A DNA stretch of 64,000 nucleotides, from the NCBI GenBank assembly GCA_030323885.1, contig CM059189.1, positions 47,065,015 through 47,129,014 on the forward strand. The letters are read 5' to 3'. Positions 1 to 10,510 of the stretch are shown piece by piece. The notes under the pieces were generated by a model. The model saw only the letters and a list, made by a program, of their open reading frames with translations, was not told the DNA's origin and made no database searches. The first letter of the stretch is position 1. Each line of letters opens with the position of its first letter. This stretch comes from Branchipolynoe longqiensis (taxonomy: Eukaryota; Annelida; Polychaeta; Phyllodocida; Polynoidae). Position numbers and translations under genes: made by a program.

Positions 1-156
1 CTGACCATCCTTGCCATATCCTATTGATGCTGAGCACCAGGCTAGGAAGTGACAAGTATCAATTTTTAAATCATAGGTCTGACTCGACCGGAAACCGAAC
101 TTCCAACCTTCCGCACGTGAGACCCGCGCTCTACCGATTAGGCCACTGCGCTCGGT
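1..156 (-). mobile_element. SINE-A copy, cut by window edge
   Basis: The body (ATGCTGAGCACCAGGCTAGG) runs into a type-2 tRNA-like head, read on the minus strand as a CGGTAGAGCG-like A-box region. The tail lies outside the window. Confidence 0.85.
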
Positions 157-159
157 ACT

Positions 160-415
160 AACAGTTCCCACATCACTCACAGGTTGCCGGTTTACTAACG
201 GTTCACACAACACTCACATGATACCAGTTTACTAACAGTTCACACAGCACTCACAGGGTGCCTCTTTACTAACAGTTCACACAACACTCACAGGGTGCCA
301 GTTTACTAAAGGTTCACACAACATTCACAGGGTGTCAGTTTACTAACGGTTCACATATCACTCAGAGGGCGCCAGTTTACTAACAGTTCACATCCCACTC
401 ACAGTAGACTTGAGC
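160..415. repeat. 37-bp tandem repeat, about 6 copies
   Basis: The motif TTTACTAACAGTTCACAC recurs every 37 bp (near 191, 228, 265, 302, 339, 376) with CACTCACAGGGTGCCAG between occurrences. It begins directly after the SINE-A head. Confidence 0.9.
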
Positions 416-667
416 CACTTCAACAGCTAAAAAAACCTGAATGGGATTGATTGATTTTTATTTCATTCCATTTAGCAGCAACGGTCAGATTAATAGCGAA
501 AAGTTAGTCAAATTTATTATGTCAAGGTATCCACCAGTATTCACATGCGTCAAAGGATGGCAAACTTTGTTAAAAGACAAAGGTAAAATTCTTCACAAAA
601 GTTACAAAAGGTGATACATTTCAGCTGTCCTCGGGAAGTCTGAAAAGATGATTTAATATTAGTAATA

Positions 668-922
668 CCCCCATCACACCAAACTAGTTCTCACTACGTT
701 CTTGAAAATGTTGCTGAACAGGCTCAAACTGTATGCGAATGCAATGGTCATAGTAGCAACTTTTTACAGTCTGATTACGAACAGAATGGACGGGCTAGAA
801 CGGAATGGTGCTCCAGGACTTTCAGCATGCCCAAAATTGTCTTGCAGCCATGTTCTACCCCGACCACAGCCCGTTTTAGAACATGGTCGGACAGTTTGAG
901 AACTAGTTTGGTGTTATGGGGG
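668..922. mobile_element. MITE with 25-bp terminal inverted repeats
   Basis: The ends at 669-693 and 897-921 are inverted copies with one mismatch (core ACCAAACTAGTTCTCA), each capped by a run of five C or G. A second, inner hairpin (CCATGTTCTA at 848-857, TAGAACATGG at 878-887) lies near the right end. No transposase is encoded, so this is a non-autonomous DNA element of unassigned superfamily. The 416-667 stretch to its left holds nothing recognisable. Confidence 0.8.
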
Positions 923-1058
923 TGTTATGGAGGTGGTCTGATATGCTTATTGTTGCTATGGCAACCAGTGAAAGCTTGTCGGCCTACTATCCAGGAGTGG
1001 ATAGTGAGAGTGGAGGGTTCAAACCCTGACTAAGTCTAAATCAATGACTTACTTGATA

Positions 1059-1284
1059 GGAATTCAATACTATTTTCATTTAGATCTCAGGGAAAAAAAA
1101 CCCCAAAAAACAATGGCAAATGGTGATTCCAGACTAATTTATATCAGTATATCAGCCCAATGGAATTCAAGGCTTTTCTAGATTAAATACCCAAAATAGG
1201 TTCAATTCAATGCTTTTCACGGCCCTGAAATGAGACAAATGAAGTTCAAGACTTTTCAGGCCCCATACAGACCCTGCACACCCC
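1059..1284. repeat. Repeat F copy 1
   Basis: It starts GGAATTCAATACTATTTTC and ends near CACACCC. It contains GGAATTCAAGGCTTTTC-type runs and AAATACCCAAAATAGGTT. It matches 38918-39140 over its length with many substitutions. A B-box-like GGTTCAAACCC lies just upstream at 1016-1026, perhaps from a decayed tRNA-like head. Confidence 0.75.
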
Positions 1285-1504
1285 TGTGTTCATTCCCAGA
1301 CTCCCCTAGAGCGGCCACATTCACAACCACTACAGAAGCCATCGTCTGTGCAGCCTTTTTGAATGCCCTTCGCAGCCGGTGGTATTAATGAACAATATTC
1401 CTGCGCGTAGCGAGCCCTGCGCCTCTGATAGCCACCTCCTGTGTGGCTTCCAGGCGCCACCTGTCGGCCTGTCCTGGCCTCCTGTAATTTCCTCTAGCTG
1501 CTAG

Positions 1505-3245
1505 GTTTTGCCGACGACATGCTATTATATTAGTTTTCCACATCTAGACAACTCCGCATCCTCCTTCACCCCCCCCCCCCCACACATCCCGATCCGCCAC
1601 TTTGGACGGACATTTCTACCACACAACGCGTATACTGTTCATTCTACTTTTACATCTGACCTAAATATAACCCAAAGACGTGAGGATTTTACTGACCACA
1701 TGCTATTATATTAGCTTTCCACGTCTAGACAACTCCACATCCTCCTTCACCCCCCCCCCCCCCCACCCCCACCGCCACACCCCACTCCGCACACATTCTA
1801 CACCAACATATACGACATTTGAATTCTACTTCTACAATCATATACTGTTCTTCTACTTTTACATCTGACCTAAATATAACCCTAAAGACATGAGGATTTT
1901 ACTGACCACATGCTATTATATTAGCTTTCCACGTCTAGACAACTCCACATCCTCCTTCACCCCCCCCCCCCCACATCCCCATCCGCCACACCACCACTTT
2001 GGACGGACATTCTACCACACAACGCGTATACTGTTCATTCTACTTTTACATCTTACCTAAATATAACGCAAAGACATGAGGATTTTGCTGCCCACATGCT
2101 ATAATATTAGTTTCCCACATCTAGACACCCACCCCGCCCCCCCTCCTCTGCCACACCACCAATCTGGACTAACATTCTACCACACAACACGCACACTGTA
2201 TCAGGGAGGGCGGAAACAAAAGCTATTTTAACAGGGATAAAATATCTCAGCGATTTCACGAATTTCTGTGATTTCCGCAATTCTTTTATATTCACCGATT
2301 AGCATGGAATAAAGGATATATATAACAGCAATTCGTTAGCATACCGTTCGTTCTATTTTTACATCTGACCTAAATATAACCTAAAGACATGAGGATTTTG
2401 CCGACCACATGCTATTATATTAGCTTTCCACATCTAGACAACCCCACATCCTCCTTCAGCCCCCCCCCCCACATCCCCATCCGCCACTTTGGACGGACAT
2501 TCTACCACACAACGCGTATACTGTTCATTCTACTTTTACATCTGACCTAAATATAACCCAAAGACATGAGGATTTTGCCGCCCACATGCTATAATATTAG
2601 CTTTCCACATCTAGACAACCCCCCCCCCTGCCCTCTGCCACACCACCACTCTGGACTAACATTCTACCACACAACACGCACACTGTATCAGGGAGGGCGG
2701 AAACAAAAGCTATTTTAACAGGGATAAAAGATCTCAGCGATTTCGCGAATTTCTGTGATTTCGTAGATTTCCGCAATTCTTTTATATTCACCGATTAGCA
2801 TGGAATTAGGATATATATTACAGCAATTCTTTAGCATACTGTTCATTCTATTTTTACATCTGACCTAAATATAACCCAAAGACATGAGGATTTTGCCGAC
2901 CACCTGCTATTATATTAGCTTTCCACATCTAGACAATTCCGCATCTTCCTTCAACCCCCCCCCCCCACATCCCCATCTGCCACACCACCACTTTGGACGG
3001 ACATTCTACCACACAACGCGTATACTGTTCATTCTACTTTTACATCTGACCTAAATATAACCCAAAGACATGAGGATTTTGCTGACCACGTGCTATTTAT
3101 TATATTATTATTAGCTTTCCACATCTAGGCAACCCACCCCCTCAATCCACCACACCACCACTCGGGACGGACATTCTACCACACAACGTTTATACTGTTC
3201 ATTCTACTTCGCTACATCTGACCTAAATATAACCCAAAGAGGATG
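1505..3245. repeat. Satellite-like tandem array, about 180-bp unit with higher-order structure
   Basis: The landmark TGAGGATTTT recurs at 1681, 1891, 2077, 2390, 2567, 2885 and 3071, giving spacings of about 210, 186, 313, 177, 318 and 186 bp. Each unit carries CATGCTATTATATTAG, a poly-C tract, ACATTCTACCACACAACGCG and ACATCTGACCTAAATATAA. Units of 313-318 bp carry an extra block of about 135 bp (ACTGTATCAGGGAGGGCGG onward) and alternate with plain units. Confidence 0.9.
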
Positions 3246-3609
3246 TTGTGGATTGAACCAAAAACCTCCGCGCACAGGAAGTGGTCGCTAGGCACACTCG
3301 GCCATCAAACCAAGTTTATATCTAGACATCATATCTTTCAACTTACATTTATTCCACGTCTGGACTTTGGGAAACAAATCACCGGTCACAAACTGCCACA
3401 GACCCACTTCCAAAAGGGCACCATATCCCATGGTCCCAGCCTACATGAGTGAGTGAAGCCAGCACGTTCAAATCTAAATCAGGACCATATTCCAAAGTCA
3501 AATCCCGTAAACTCTTCATGACAAGTGGTGTTCTCTGTGGCGGAGTGGTTAGAGTATCTGACCTTTTTCTAGGTCAGATGCCTAATCTGAACGTTGATGG
3601 TTTTGTAAA

Positions 3610-3960
3610 GTCGCCGGCTGGTGGTGTGAGCGGTGTGAACAGGCTAATGAGAAATCAATACAGGTAATGAAGGAAAGTAGAGAAAGAGTGAAAAGTAGGA
3701 GAGCTAGACTCCTGGTTTATTATCTTATATAGGTTTCTAGAATCCAAGATGGTGGTGGTCACATGGGTTGATCTCCCAATCCCTAACAGGTATTTATCTA
3801 TCCACCAATCAGAGTTCAATCTCTTGTATCCAAGGCCTTGTCATGCTGGCTACAGTGCCTTGTGGTGTGTAGTGATCCATAAATAACACCTGGGGGGGGG
3901 GAGGGGTTATGTGAGGCAACTCCTCCAAAGACTGTATCTAAGAAGTGACACTCCTCCTCT
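3610..3960. repeat. Repeat H copy 1
   Basis: GAAATCAATACAGG, an AG-rich segment, GGTTTATTA and paired CCAATCAG-type blocks recur in the same order at 23290-23580. It could be part of an LTR or a long terminal region, but no tRNA primer site or protease/RT coding is visible. The tract 3246-3610 and the AT-rich 3960-4370 hold no gene that I can see. Confidence 0.5.
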
Positions 3961-4373
3961 ATACTATTTTACTATACAATTTCTATACTTAATGAGTAAT
4001 AGTTTACCAACTCCACATATCCCTCATATGCGTTTGGATTTTATATATTACCATTTACCATTATATAGATAAGTTGCAATTTATTATAGTAGAGTTCACA
4101 TATATCCTCATGTCATTATATCAGAAAATTTTACAGTTTGATTCCCCGTGCCCCCACCTCTGCCAATTTGGATTTCCACCGCTGTGAATAACTTACAGCA
4201 TCATCAAAGGCCAGTTGCTCTCATACCATGTCTATGTGGTGTGGGGGGTTAAAAATCCCTTGGGTCGGTAAAAATGTAGGCTCCGGCTTTCTATTGACAA
4301 ACTGTCTAATGGTGAAAACAAGTCTATTCAGACTTATCCATGATAGGTATTATAAATCTTCAAGAAAACTAAA

Positions 4374-4406
4374 TAGTGTAGGTTCGAGTCCCATTCTAGG
4401 CGCAAT
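4374..4406 (+). mobile_element. SINE-B fragment (B-box end)
   Basis: GTAGGTTCGAGTCCCATTCT carries a clear B box and continues to AGGCGCAAT, the 3' border of the SINE-B tRNA-like part. A SINE-A tail interrupts it. Confidence 0.7.
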
Positions 4407-4646
4407 GTTGTTGTTGTTGCTTTGTTGTTTGTTGGAGTTTTACATCCTAGCAACATCTAAGCCTAAAATAATATCAGGATGGGTACCGACTTGTGACCTC
4501 GCATACTCATGGCGACTTTATAGTGCTGCCCCAATAGGTAGCGACAAGTATCAATTTGATAAGTGATCGGTATGAAGCGGGTGGGATTCAAATTCCCGAC
4601 CTTCCACACAGAAAGCCTGCACTCTACCGATTCGGCAACACGTCCA
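4407..4646 (-). mobile_element. SINE-A copy, internally deleted
   Basis: The tail GTTGTTTGTTGGAGTTTTAC and the CCTAGCAACATCTAAG body are present. The segment from the first TGCCCC block to the GGTAGCGACAAGTATC block has been lost. A head of about 80 bp is retained. Confidence 0.8.
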
Positions 4647-4652
4647 GCATAC

Positions 4653-5178
4653 GGGTATCGTGGGGGTGATCAAAATGGGAAATATTGTGCCTAGAGTGGG
4701 GATCGAACCCACAGAGTGGGAATCGAACCCAAATCTCTTGCAGTCTGGGCCAGTGTGCTAACCATTACACCACCTAGGTGCTCTGATGTCACCACCCTAC
4801 CCACACCTACCTGTCTATGCAGCTCCTTGCCTGAGAGGTCAGTGCGGACTACTACACTCGTCCCCTTGGAATTGTACGTCTTTTAATGCTTACAATTACA
4901 TACATACAGGCAATGACCATACATATACAAAAACAGGATAGGTTCAACAACCATACAACACATAGCTTGTACAGGATCCTGGTCACGGCACCAGTGTCGT
5001 GAGGGTGCTGAAAATGGGAAATATTGTGCCTAAAGCGGAAATCAAACTCCAGATCTCTTGTATTTCGGGCCAGTGTGCTAACCAGTACACCACCTAGGCT
5101 CCCTGATGTCACTGCCATACCCACGCCTACCTGTCTATGTGGCTCCTTGCCTGAGAGGTCAGAGCAGACTACTACAGG
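4653..5178 (-). mobile_element. SINE-B dimer
   Basis: Two tRNA-like units (4653-4852 and 4993-5178) flank a spacer of about 130 bp. Each reads on the minus strand as GCCTAGGTGGTGTAATGGTT, then a GGTTCGATTCC-type B box, then AATATTTCCCATTTT. The first unit has a short internal duplication of the B-box region (GGGGATCGAACCCACAGAGT then GGGAATCGAACCC). The same dimer, spacer included, occurs at 35283-35790. Confidence 0.8.
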
Positions 5179-5206
5179 TGCCGTGACCATTTTGACTATG
5201 GAGATG

Positions 5207-5600
5207 TAAACTACATGGGTGCAAGAAAAGAACTACTAAAAAAACTGCAAATACTGTAGAACAGAGCCCTAAAAATCTGTCTAAGAGTAGACAATCTGCA
5301 CCCCACCTATGACATACACAAAAGAACCAAAGTGAAATTACTAGAAAATAGGAGAATAATTCATTTGAAAACACTAGCATATAGCTACAGTCAAAACAAT
5401 AAACTCTGAACAAAACCGCAAAGGGCTACTAGAGCAAATAATGTGCCACTACTGAAGCAGACCAGAAGCCAAATAAAAGCCCATGAGAGAAGCACGCTGG
5501 AAATGGCTGCCAAGGTGTGGAATGCCCAAACAGTAAAAGAACGACAAATTCCTGACCTAAAAACTTACAAAAAATATCTGTGCAAATTAGGCTAGGAAAC
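5207..5600 (+). pseudogene. LINE ORF2 C-terminal remnant
   Basis: One reading frame translates as a LINE reverse transcriptase C-terminus: LLKKLQ, then NRALKICLRVDN, HPTYDIHKRTKVKLLENRR and IIHLKTLAYSYSQNN. After a gap comes LEMAAKVWNAQTVKERQIPD and a natural-looking stop at the end. In-frame TAG and TGA codons interrupt it, so it is dead. The arrangement of the LQ-NRAL-IC motif, arginine-rich middle and KVWN motif is that of CR1/Jockey/RTE-type elements; I cannot fix the clade. The part 5601-5985 is probably its 3' untranslated tail, ending in A-rich sequence. Confidence 0.75.
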
Positions 5601-6142
5601 CCCCACTAAGCTGCACTGCAAAGGGGCATGTGATATGTCACGGCCCACCAGCGGGATGCCCAATGGGAGGTAACCATGCCAAGAATGGCCAGATAACACA
5701 CCACACAGCTACGTACAAGCCTATGATATGTAAATAGGAGTAGGCTAGTCTAGTAATAAGAGTAGAACAAAATAAAATACATATATGCCAAGAAAATCAA
5801 AAAAAACTAACATAGGCTACTAACCATACCAACCAACTATCTATCTGCTACTGAAATGCAGGCAATCAAATAACTTATCAGCAGCTGCTGTATGGTAAGA
5901 TAACACCAACACTACAACTGGCCAGCATTGAAAACAAGCCTGGGTACCCGGGCTTATATGCTATGGACAGTATAAATACCGCCTCAATATAAGAAAAAAA
6001 ATAAAAAATGTTTCCCACTTGCAAAACACCCCCCTATGACACTAGCATTGAGAATGTTTGGTAAGGCTTTGAATCCCTCACATTTACCTACATCCAGGTG
6101 ACGGGTAGTAAATCCTCTCCTCTCTTCTCCCCACCCACCCAC

Positions 6143-6232
6143 CTTCATCTGGATGATGAGGGTGTCACCGGGGGCACCGCTAGATGGCATGAAGGTGTCC
6201 ACCATTGGAGAATCGATCAGGTCACCGAGCAT
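6143..6232 (-). CDS. Candidate 30-codon exon, unrecognised
   Basis: The minus strand reads ATG, then MLGDLIDSPMVDTFM and PSSGAPGDTLIIQMK, ending exactly at AAG followed by GTGGGT, a good donor. The composition looks protein-like and is not repeat-derived. All three frames close just upstream (an in-frame TGA six bases before the ATG), so it can only be a first coding exon or a decayed exon. The start context is weak (C at -3). No partner exon was found nearby; 5985-6140 and 6233-6700 contain nothing else recognisable. The PSSG-P-GDTL pattern faintly recalls an IPT/TIG-like strand, but this is not enough to name it. Confidence 0.3.
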
Positions 6233-6704
6233 CCGTCAGGAGGAGTGCTACTAAAGAATCCACCAGCCACAAGCTACTGAAGCTACTCTTGGTGGAAGCA
6301 AACGGCAACCATATACAGGAACAAACAAGTGAATGTGCAGTGCATAATATCTGGTTATCCGCCCCTTACCAAAAGAAACAAAAAGTTGTTCGGCGAAGAC
6401 CATCCACAATTACTGAGGGGGACGGCACTTGGTGGTGTAGCCACACTCGCACAAATCCTAACGTATATATTAAATTAACAAACAGCTGAGGCATGTTGAG
6501 GTTGGGTTGGACATCTCTGATGCGTCTCTGGCACAGCATTAATAGCATTAATAGCTATACCTTAAAAGCATAAATTTCAGCAAGGGAGTGAAGATTTGTT
6601 GCCTTCCCAGCAGAAACTGCCGCTGGTGGCGCACCGATCGTTCACCAGTAATGAGCAAAAGCTGCAAATATCCCTCCGCTCGTTTATATTGACATATACA
6701 TTAT

Positions 6705-6748
6705 ACATCCTATATAGCATTCTGTAATGACCTCTCAGGCCTATAGCC
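6705..6748 (+). mobile_element. SINE-B 5' fragment
   Basis: TATATAGCATTCTGTAATGA continuing through CTCTCAGGC matches the region preceding the SINE-B tRNA-like part. A diverged copy of the same stretch lies beyond the intervening SINE-A at 6945-6990, so the pair may be a long, old duplication. Confidence 0.55.
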
Positions 6749-6750
6749 AG

Positions 6751-6944
6751 GTTGGTTGGTTGTTGGAGTTTTACTTCCTGGCAACATCTAAGGTCATATC
6801 AGAACAGGTACCAACTTGTGCCAGTGCGCACTGATGGCGACTTAATAGTGCTTCCCTACTGGGAAACCAGGCCGCCAGCACTGTGACCTGTTATCCCACG
6901 CATTCACATTATCCTGACACTGAGCCGACCAGGCCTTACCCTAT
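6751..6944 (-). mobile_element. SINE-A, GGTT tail type, head missing
   Basis: The tail is GGTTGGTTGTTGGAGTTTTAC with the CCTGGCAACATC variant. The element stops inside CCCTATTCTA, and SINE-B sequence follows at once. The same join point is seen at 35032. Confidence 0.85.
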
Positions 6945-7216
6945 TCTATATAGTATTCTGCACTGACCTGTCAGGCAAAGAGCCAGATAAACAGGTAGGT
7001 GTTGATTGATTGAATGGTGGTTGCTTTACGCCGTGTCGGTAGTATAGGCCATATATGCACGGCGAGAACTGTTTGTTTTATATTCAGATGTAGGTGTACA
7101 TAGGGTGCTGCAATAGGGAGTCTAGGTAGTGTAATGGTTAGGACGCTATCCCTGGAATAGTAAGAGGTGTGGGTCCGAATCCTGCTTTGGGTGCAATATT
7201 TCCCCTTTTCATCAGC
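6945..7216 (+). mobile_element. SINE-B split by a LINE 3' end
   Basis: The 5' segment 6945-6990 and the tRNA-like part 7105-7216 (TCTAGGTAGTGTAATGGTTA, then a GGGTCCGAATCC B box) belong to one copy. Between them sits the LINE fragment at 6991-7104. GTAGGTGT occurs on both sides of the insert, as expected for a target-site duplication. Confidence 0.65.
6991..7104 (-). mobile_element. I/Nimb-like LINE 3' end, 5'-truncated
   Basis: On the + strand it reads (TGAT)n, then GTTGCTTTACGCCGTGTCGG and GGCCATAT, the reverse of the LINE terminus seen at 56325, 50085 and 31560. Confidence 0.7.
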
Positions 7217-7386
7217 CCCACAACATAAATAAAGACGGGAGGGGAGGTCTTCCGGTGCGCTGCCACACTCCCTGACACCCAGTACCGGAAGTCGATTAGC
7301 GCGTCCCATCTGGTTGGTTCCCGCCTGATAGTCATCAGGACGCTGATACCCGCATCCGGCCGGGTCAGCCAGCCCGACAGGAAGGC

Positions 7387-7546
7387 TGGTTGGTTGGATG
7401 GTTGTTGGAGCTTTACGTCCTGGCAATATGTAAGGTCATATCAGGACGGGTACCGACTTGTGACAGTGCACACTCATGGTGACTTTATAGTGCTACCCCA
7501 CTGGGAGACCAGGGTAACAGAACCATGACCTGATATCCCACTCAGG
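7387..7546 (-). mobile_element. SINE-A partial, GGTT tail type
   Basis: The tail and body are present up to the GATATCCCACTCAG block; the rest is absent. A better preserved copy follows 15 bp later. Confidence 0.85.
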
Positions 7547-7561
7547 CAACCAACAACTAGG

Positions 7562-7834
7562 TTTGTTTCTTTGTTGTTGTTTTACGTCCTAGCAACATCT
7601 AAGGTCATATAAGGATGGGTACCGACTTGTGACAGTGCGCACTCATGGCAACTTTATAGTGCTGCTCCACTGGAAGACCAGCCACCAGTACCCTTACCTA
7701 ATATCCCACTCAGTCACATTATCCTGACACTGAGATAACCAGTCCTTGTCCTATCCTAATAATGCCGAGCGCCAGGCTAGGAAGCGACAAGTATCAATTT
7801 TCAAGTCATTGGTTTGACTCGACCCGGGTTACTG
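7562..7834 (-). mobile_element. SINE-A with 12-bp target-site duplication, head truncated
   Basis: The element has a TTTG-type tail. CCAACAACTAGG flanks it perfectly at 7550-7561 and 7835-7846. The tRNA-like head is lost after GACTCGACCCGGGTT, so this is a 5'-truncated retroinsertion. Confidence 0.85.
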
Positions 7835-7846
7835 CCAACAACTAGG

Positions 7847-8883
7847 AAACCAGCAACAAGTAACCAGCGATGGGCAACCAGCGGTGAGCAACAAGCGATA
7901 GGGAATCAGGGTGTAAAAATATACAAATTTTCGGTTTAGAATTGTATATTGGCAGCGAGCCTTATTATTCTTGGGCGACGGAGTGGGGACGATGTTATGT
8001 AAACTAAAAGTAATAATATCCCACTCCCATTATGACATGATATAAGCTATGTGAAATATATGTTCATACATGATGCCTAAGATTAATGGAGAGATGTTCC
8101 TATATAAGAGACAGTACAAGATTGTTGAAATGTTTCTCTATGCATCCATAAAAGAGTGCAATTGGAGAAAGGGTCATTTTAACAGAGATCTATTGTAACT
8201 CTTTGCAACTACCTGTCCCTACATGACCACTGGGCCCCCACACTAGCCTAATCTGCATATACACACAGAACACCACCTGCAGCTGGGTTGAGTGACAGCC
8301 ACCACTACTGGGGGTTGTCACACTCCCAGGCTGTGGGGGTGCCTGATTGGCTGCCTGTGGGAAGGCCCAGTCACCCACACTACCTTGGCCTTCTGCCCAC
8401 ACTAGCCTCACTTTGAGATTAATTAATTATTCAGGACCCTGCTCCAGGAACACTGGAGAGGGATCACTCTACTCCTGGCTCTTGAGTGAGACACACCTAC
8501 TCTTGAGCAGGAACCCCAGACACTCTGTCTGATGATAGCAAAATTCATATCTTCCAATTGCGTGTGAATACAGCCATAGGACTCCTGTCCCATGGGCTGT
8601 AGACACTGCTTTCTATATAGGCTAAAGAGGTAATGATATCTTGTGTGGCTAGAAGGTAAGGGGAGTGGATGATAGGTCACTGGTAGGTGGACAGGAGTTG
8701 GTGTTATTAAAGCACAACTTCCCCACTGTTTATCTGTGTGACTTGTCTTCATTCTTCCTTAGTATTGGTTAAATGAGCTGACAGATAAGAGATAATGATG
8801 GGGAGAGTTTTGTAATATTATCTGGTGTCCCAAACATGGCCGGGCATTCAGTAATATCACAAGGGGCTTGGACACCAGTGTCT
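7847..8883. other. No gene recognised
   Basis: This is mostly unique-looking sequence with short internal echoes (CCCACACTAGCCT twice, near 8237 and 8398). Both strands have only short, low-support open frames. Confidence 0.5.
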
Positions 8884-9178
8884 GTTTGTTGTTGTTTTAC
8901 GTCCTACCAACATGTATGGTCACAACAGGACCGGCACCGACTTGTGGCATTGCACACTCATGGTGACTTTATAGTGTTATCCCACTGGAAGATCAGGCCG
9001 CTATCACCATGACCCTATATCCCACCCAGTCACATTATCCTGACACAGAGCCAACCAGTACCTACCCTATCCTAATAATGCCCATCACCAGGCTAGGAAG
9101 TGAAAAGTATCAATTTTTAAGTCCTTGGTTTGAATCAACCAGAGGTCGAACCCATGGGTTCGAATTCCACGATCTACC
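8884..9178 (-). mobile_element. SINE-A, left arm of a head-to-head pair
   Basis: The element has a TTTG tail and runs to a type-1 B-box region (GGGTTCGAATTCCAC). It meets the next copy head to head. Confidence 0.85.
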
Positions 9179-9423
9179 AATGACTTAAAAATTCATACTT
9201 GTTGCTTCCTAGCTAGGTGCTCTGCATTATTAGGATAGAGCAAGGTCTGGTTGGCTCCGTGTCAGGATAATGTGAATGAGTGGGATATCAGGTCATGGTA
9301 CTGGTGGCCTGGTCTCCTTGTGGGGCAGCATTATAAAGTTGCCATGAGTGTGCACTGTCATAAGTCAGTACCTGTTCTGATATTACCTTAGATGTTGCTA
9401 GAACATAAAACAACAAACAAACA
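9179..9423 (+). mobile_element. SINE-A, right arm of a head-to-head pair
   Basis: It begins at TGACTTAAAAATTCATACTT (no head of its own) and ends AACATAAAACAACAAACAAA. Confidence 0.85.
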
Positions 9424-9639
9424 TTACTTTGAAGTAGCGTAGGTTGACTTTGAAGATACTTAAAAGTGAAAACATTTGTGCTTTGTTTGTATAGTAAATA
9501 CAGGAAGTGATGTATTTCATCTAATGTACAATACTTGCTTGTACAATTTCAATGCACTATCTCATAGTGATCCAGAACAGAAACACACATAGTGGAAGAA
9601 AACCTAAAAATAGTTTTTATGGCTTAAAAAAAGAAAAAG

Positions 9640-9764
9640 AGCGCCAAGCTATGAAACGACAAGTATCAAATTTGTACGTCATTGGTTTGACTCGACTGGG
9701 AATCCAATTCCTGATCTCCCGGACGGGTGGTCTGCGTTCTACCGATTCGGCCATCGCATCCGGT
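9640..9764 (-). mobile_element. SINE-A partial, type-2 head
   Basis: Only the head-proximal half is present. The head reads on the minus strand GGCCGAATCGGTAGAACGC with a GGAATTGGATTCCC-like B box. Confidence 0.8.
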
Positions 9765-10017
9765 GCGCATTGATCACAGTTTGTGTTTGGGTGTATACTT
9801 GTATAAATAATGTCAACTGTCAACACTACAAACCTGGGAAATAGTGGCCAAGGACAGGAGTTCATGGTGTACTTCCATTCATAAAAGCATAACAAATGAT
9901 CGCATATCTCAAGCTAAAACAAAGCGTCATCAGAGAAAAGATCATCTCCTCCATCTACCGGACTCCGACAGCAGCTACACACATGTCTAATGTGCCACTG
10001 CACATTCCGAGTACAAA

Positions 10018-10123
10018 ATGGACTCATCAGCCATCGACGAGTTCACAACAAATGATGAGTTGCTGTCGTCGTCATCACCGATGGACAACCAAGAAGAAAA
10101 CTTGCACACCGGTGTGCCTGCAC
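10018..10123 (+). CDS. Candidate first coding exon, unrecognised
   Basis: The ATG lies in strong context (AAAATGG). The translation begins MDSSAIDEFTTNDELLSSSS and continues PMDNQEENLHTGVPA, ending at CCTGCAC before GTAGGT, an acceptable donor, in phase 1. The serine-rich, acidic N-terminus is typical of coding sequence and the stretch is not part of any repeat family found here. No second exon was found: downstream comes a short GTGCGCGTGCG run, then an AT-rich tract and a SINE. The exon is short, so chance is a real alternative. Confidence 0.35.
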
Positions 10124-10510
10124 GTAGGTGCTTGTACGCGTGCGCGTGCGTCAGTTTATGACAAAGACTGTGCAAATAATCCTAAACGAGGATAAGAAAT
10201 GACACTCGTTAGACCACAAACTCTATCATATTTAATTGACAACCAAACTACCCGACGTCTCAACTTCCGCCCATAGCCGGACGCCATTATGAATCATTAA
10301 TTATTAATTAATTAGCATTCATGGATTAATAGTGGCATCCACCCACATTTTATACCCTATTTAAACCGAAACAATAGCTGATTGCTCAATTAGAAGTGCC
10401 CATTATTAGTTTTTTTTATAGGGAACCAAAGCTCGAGTGATGGCCCACTCAGAGGATAACTTATTTTAAAGATTATCAGCAAGAGCTAATTTTTGTTTGC
10501 TTAAATCTGA

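Noticed and set aside
3537..3570. tRNA-like start GTGGCGGAGTGGTTAGAGTA
   Set aside because: The A box is good, but no B box follows at the right distance and no other copy with a full head was found.
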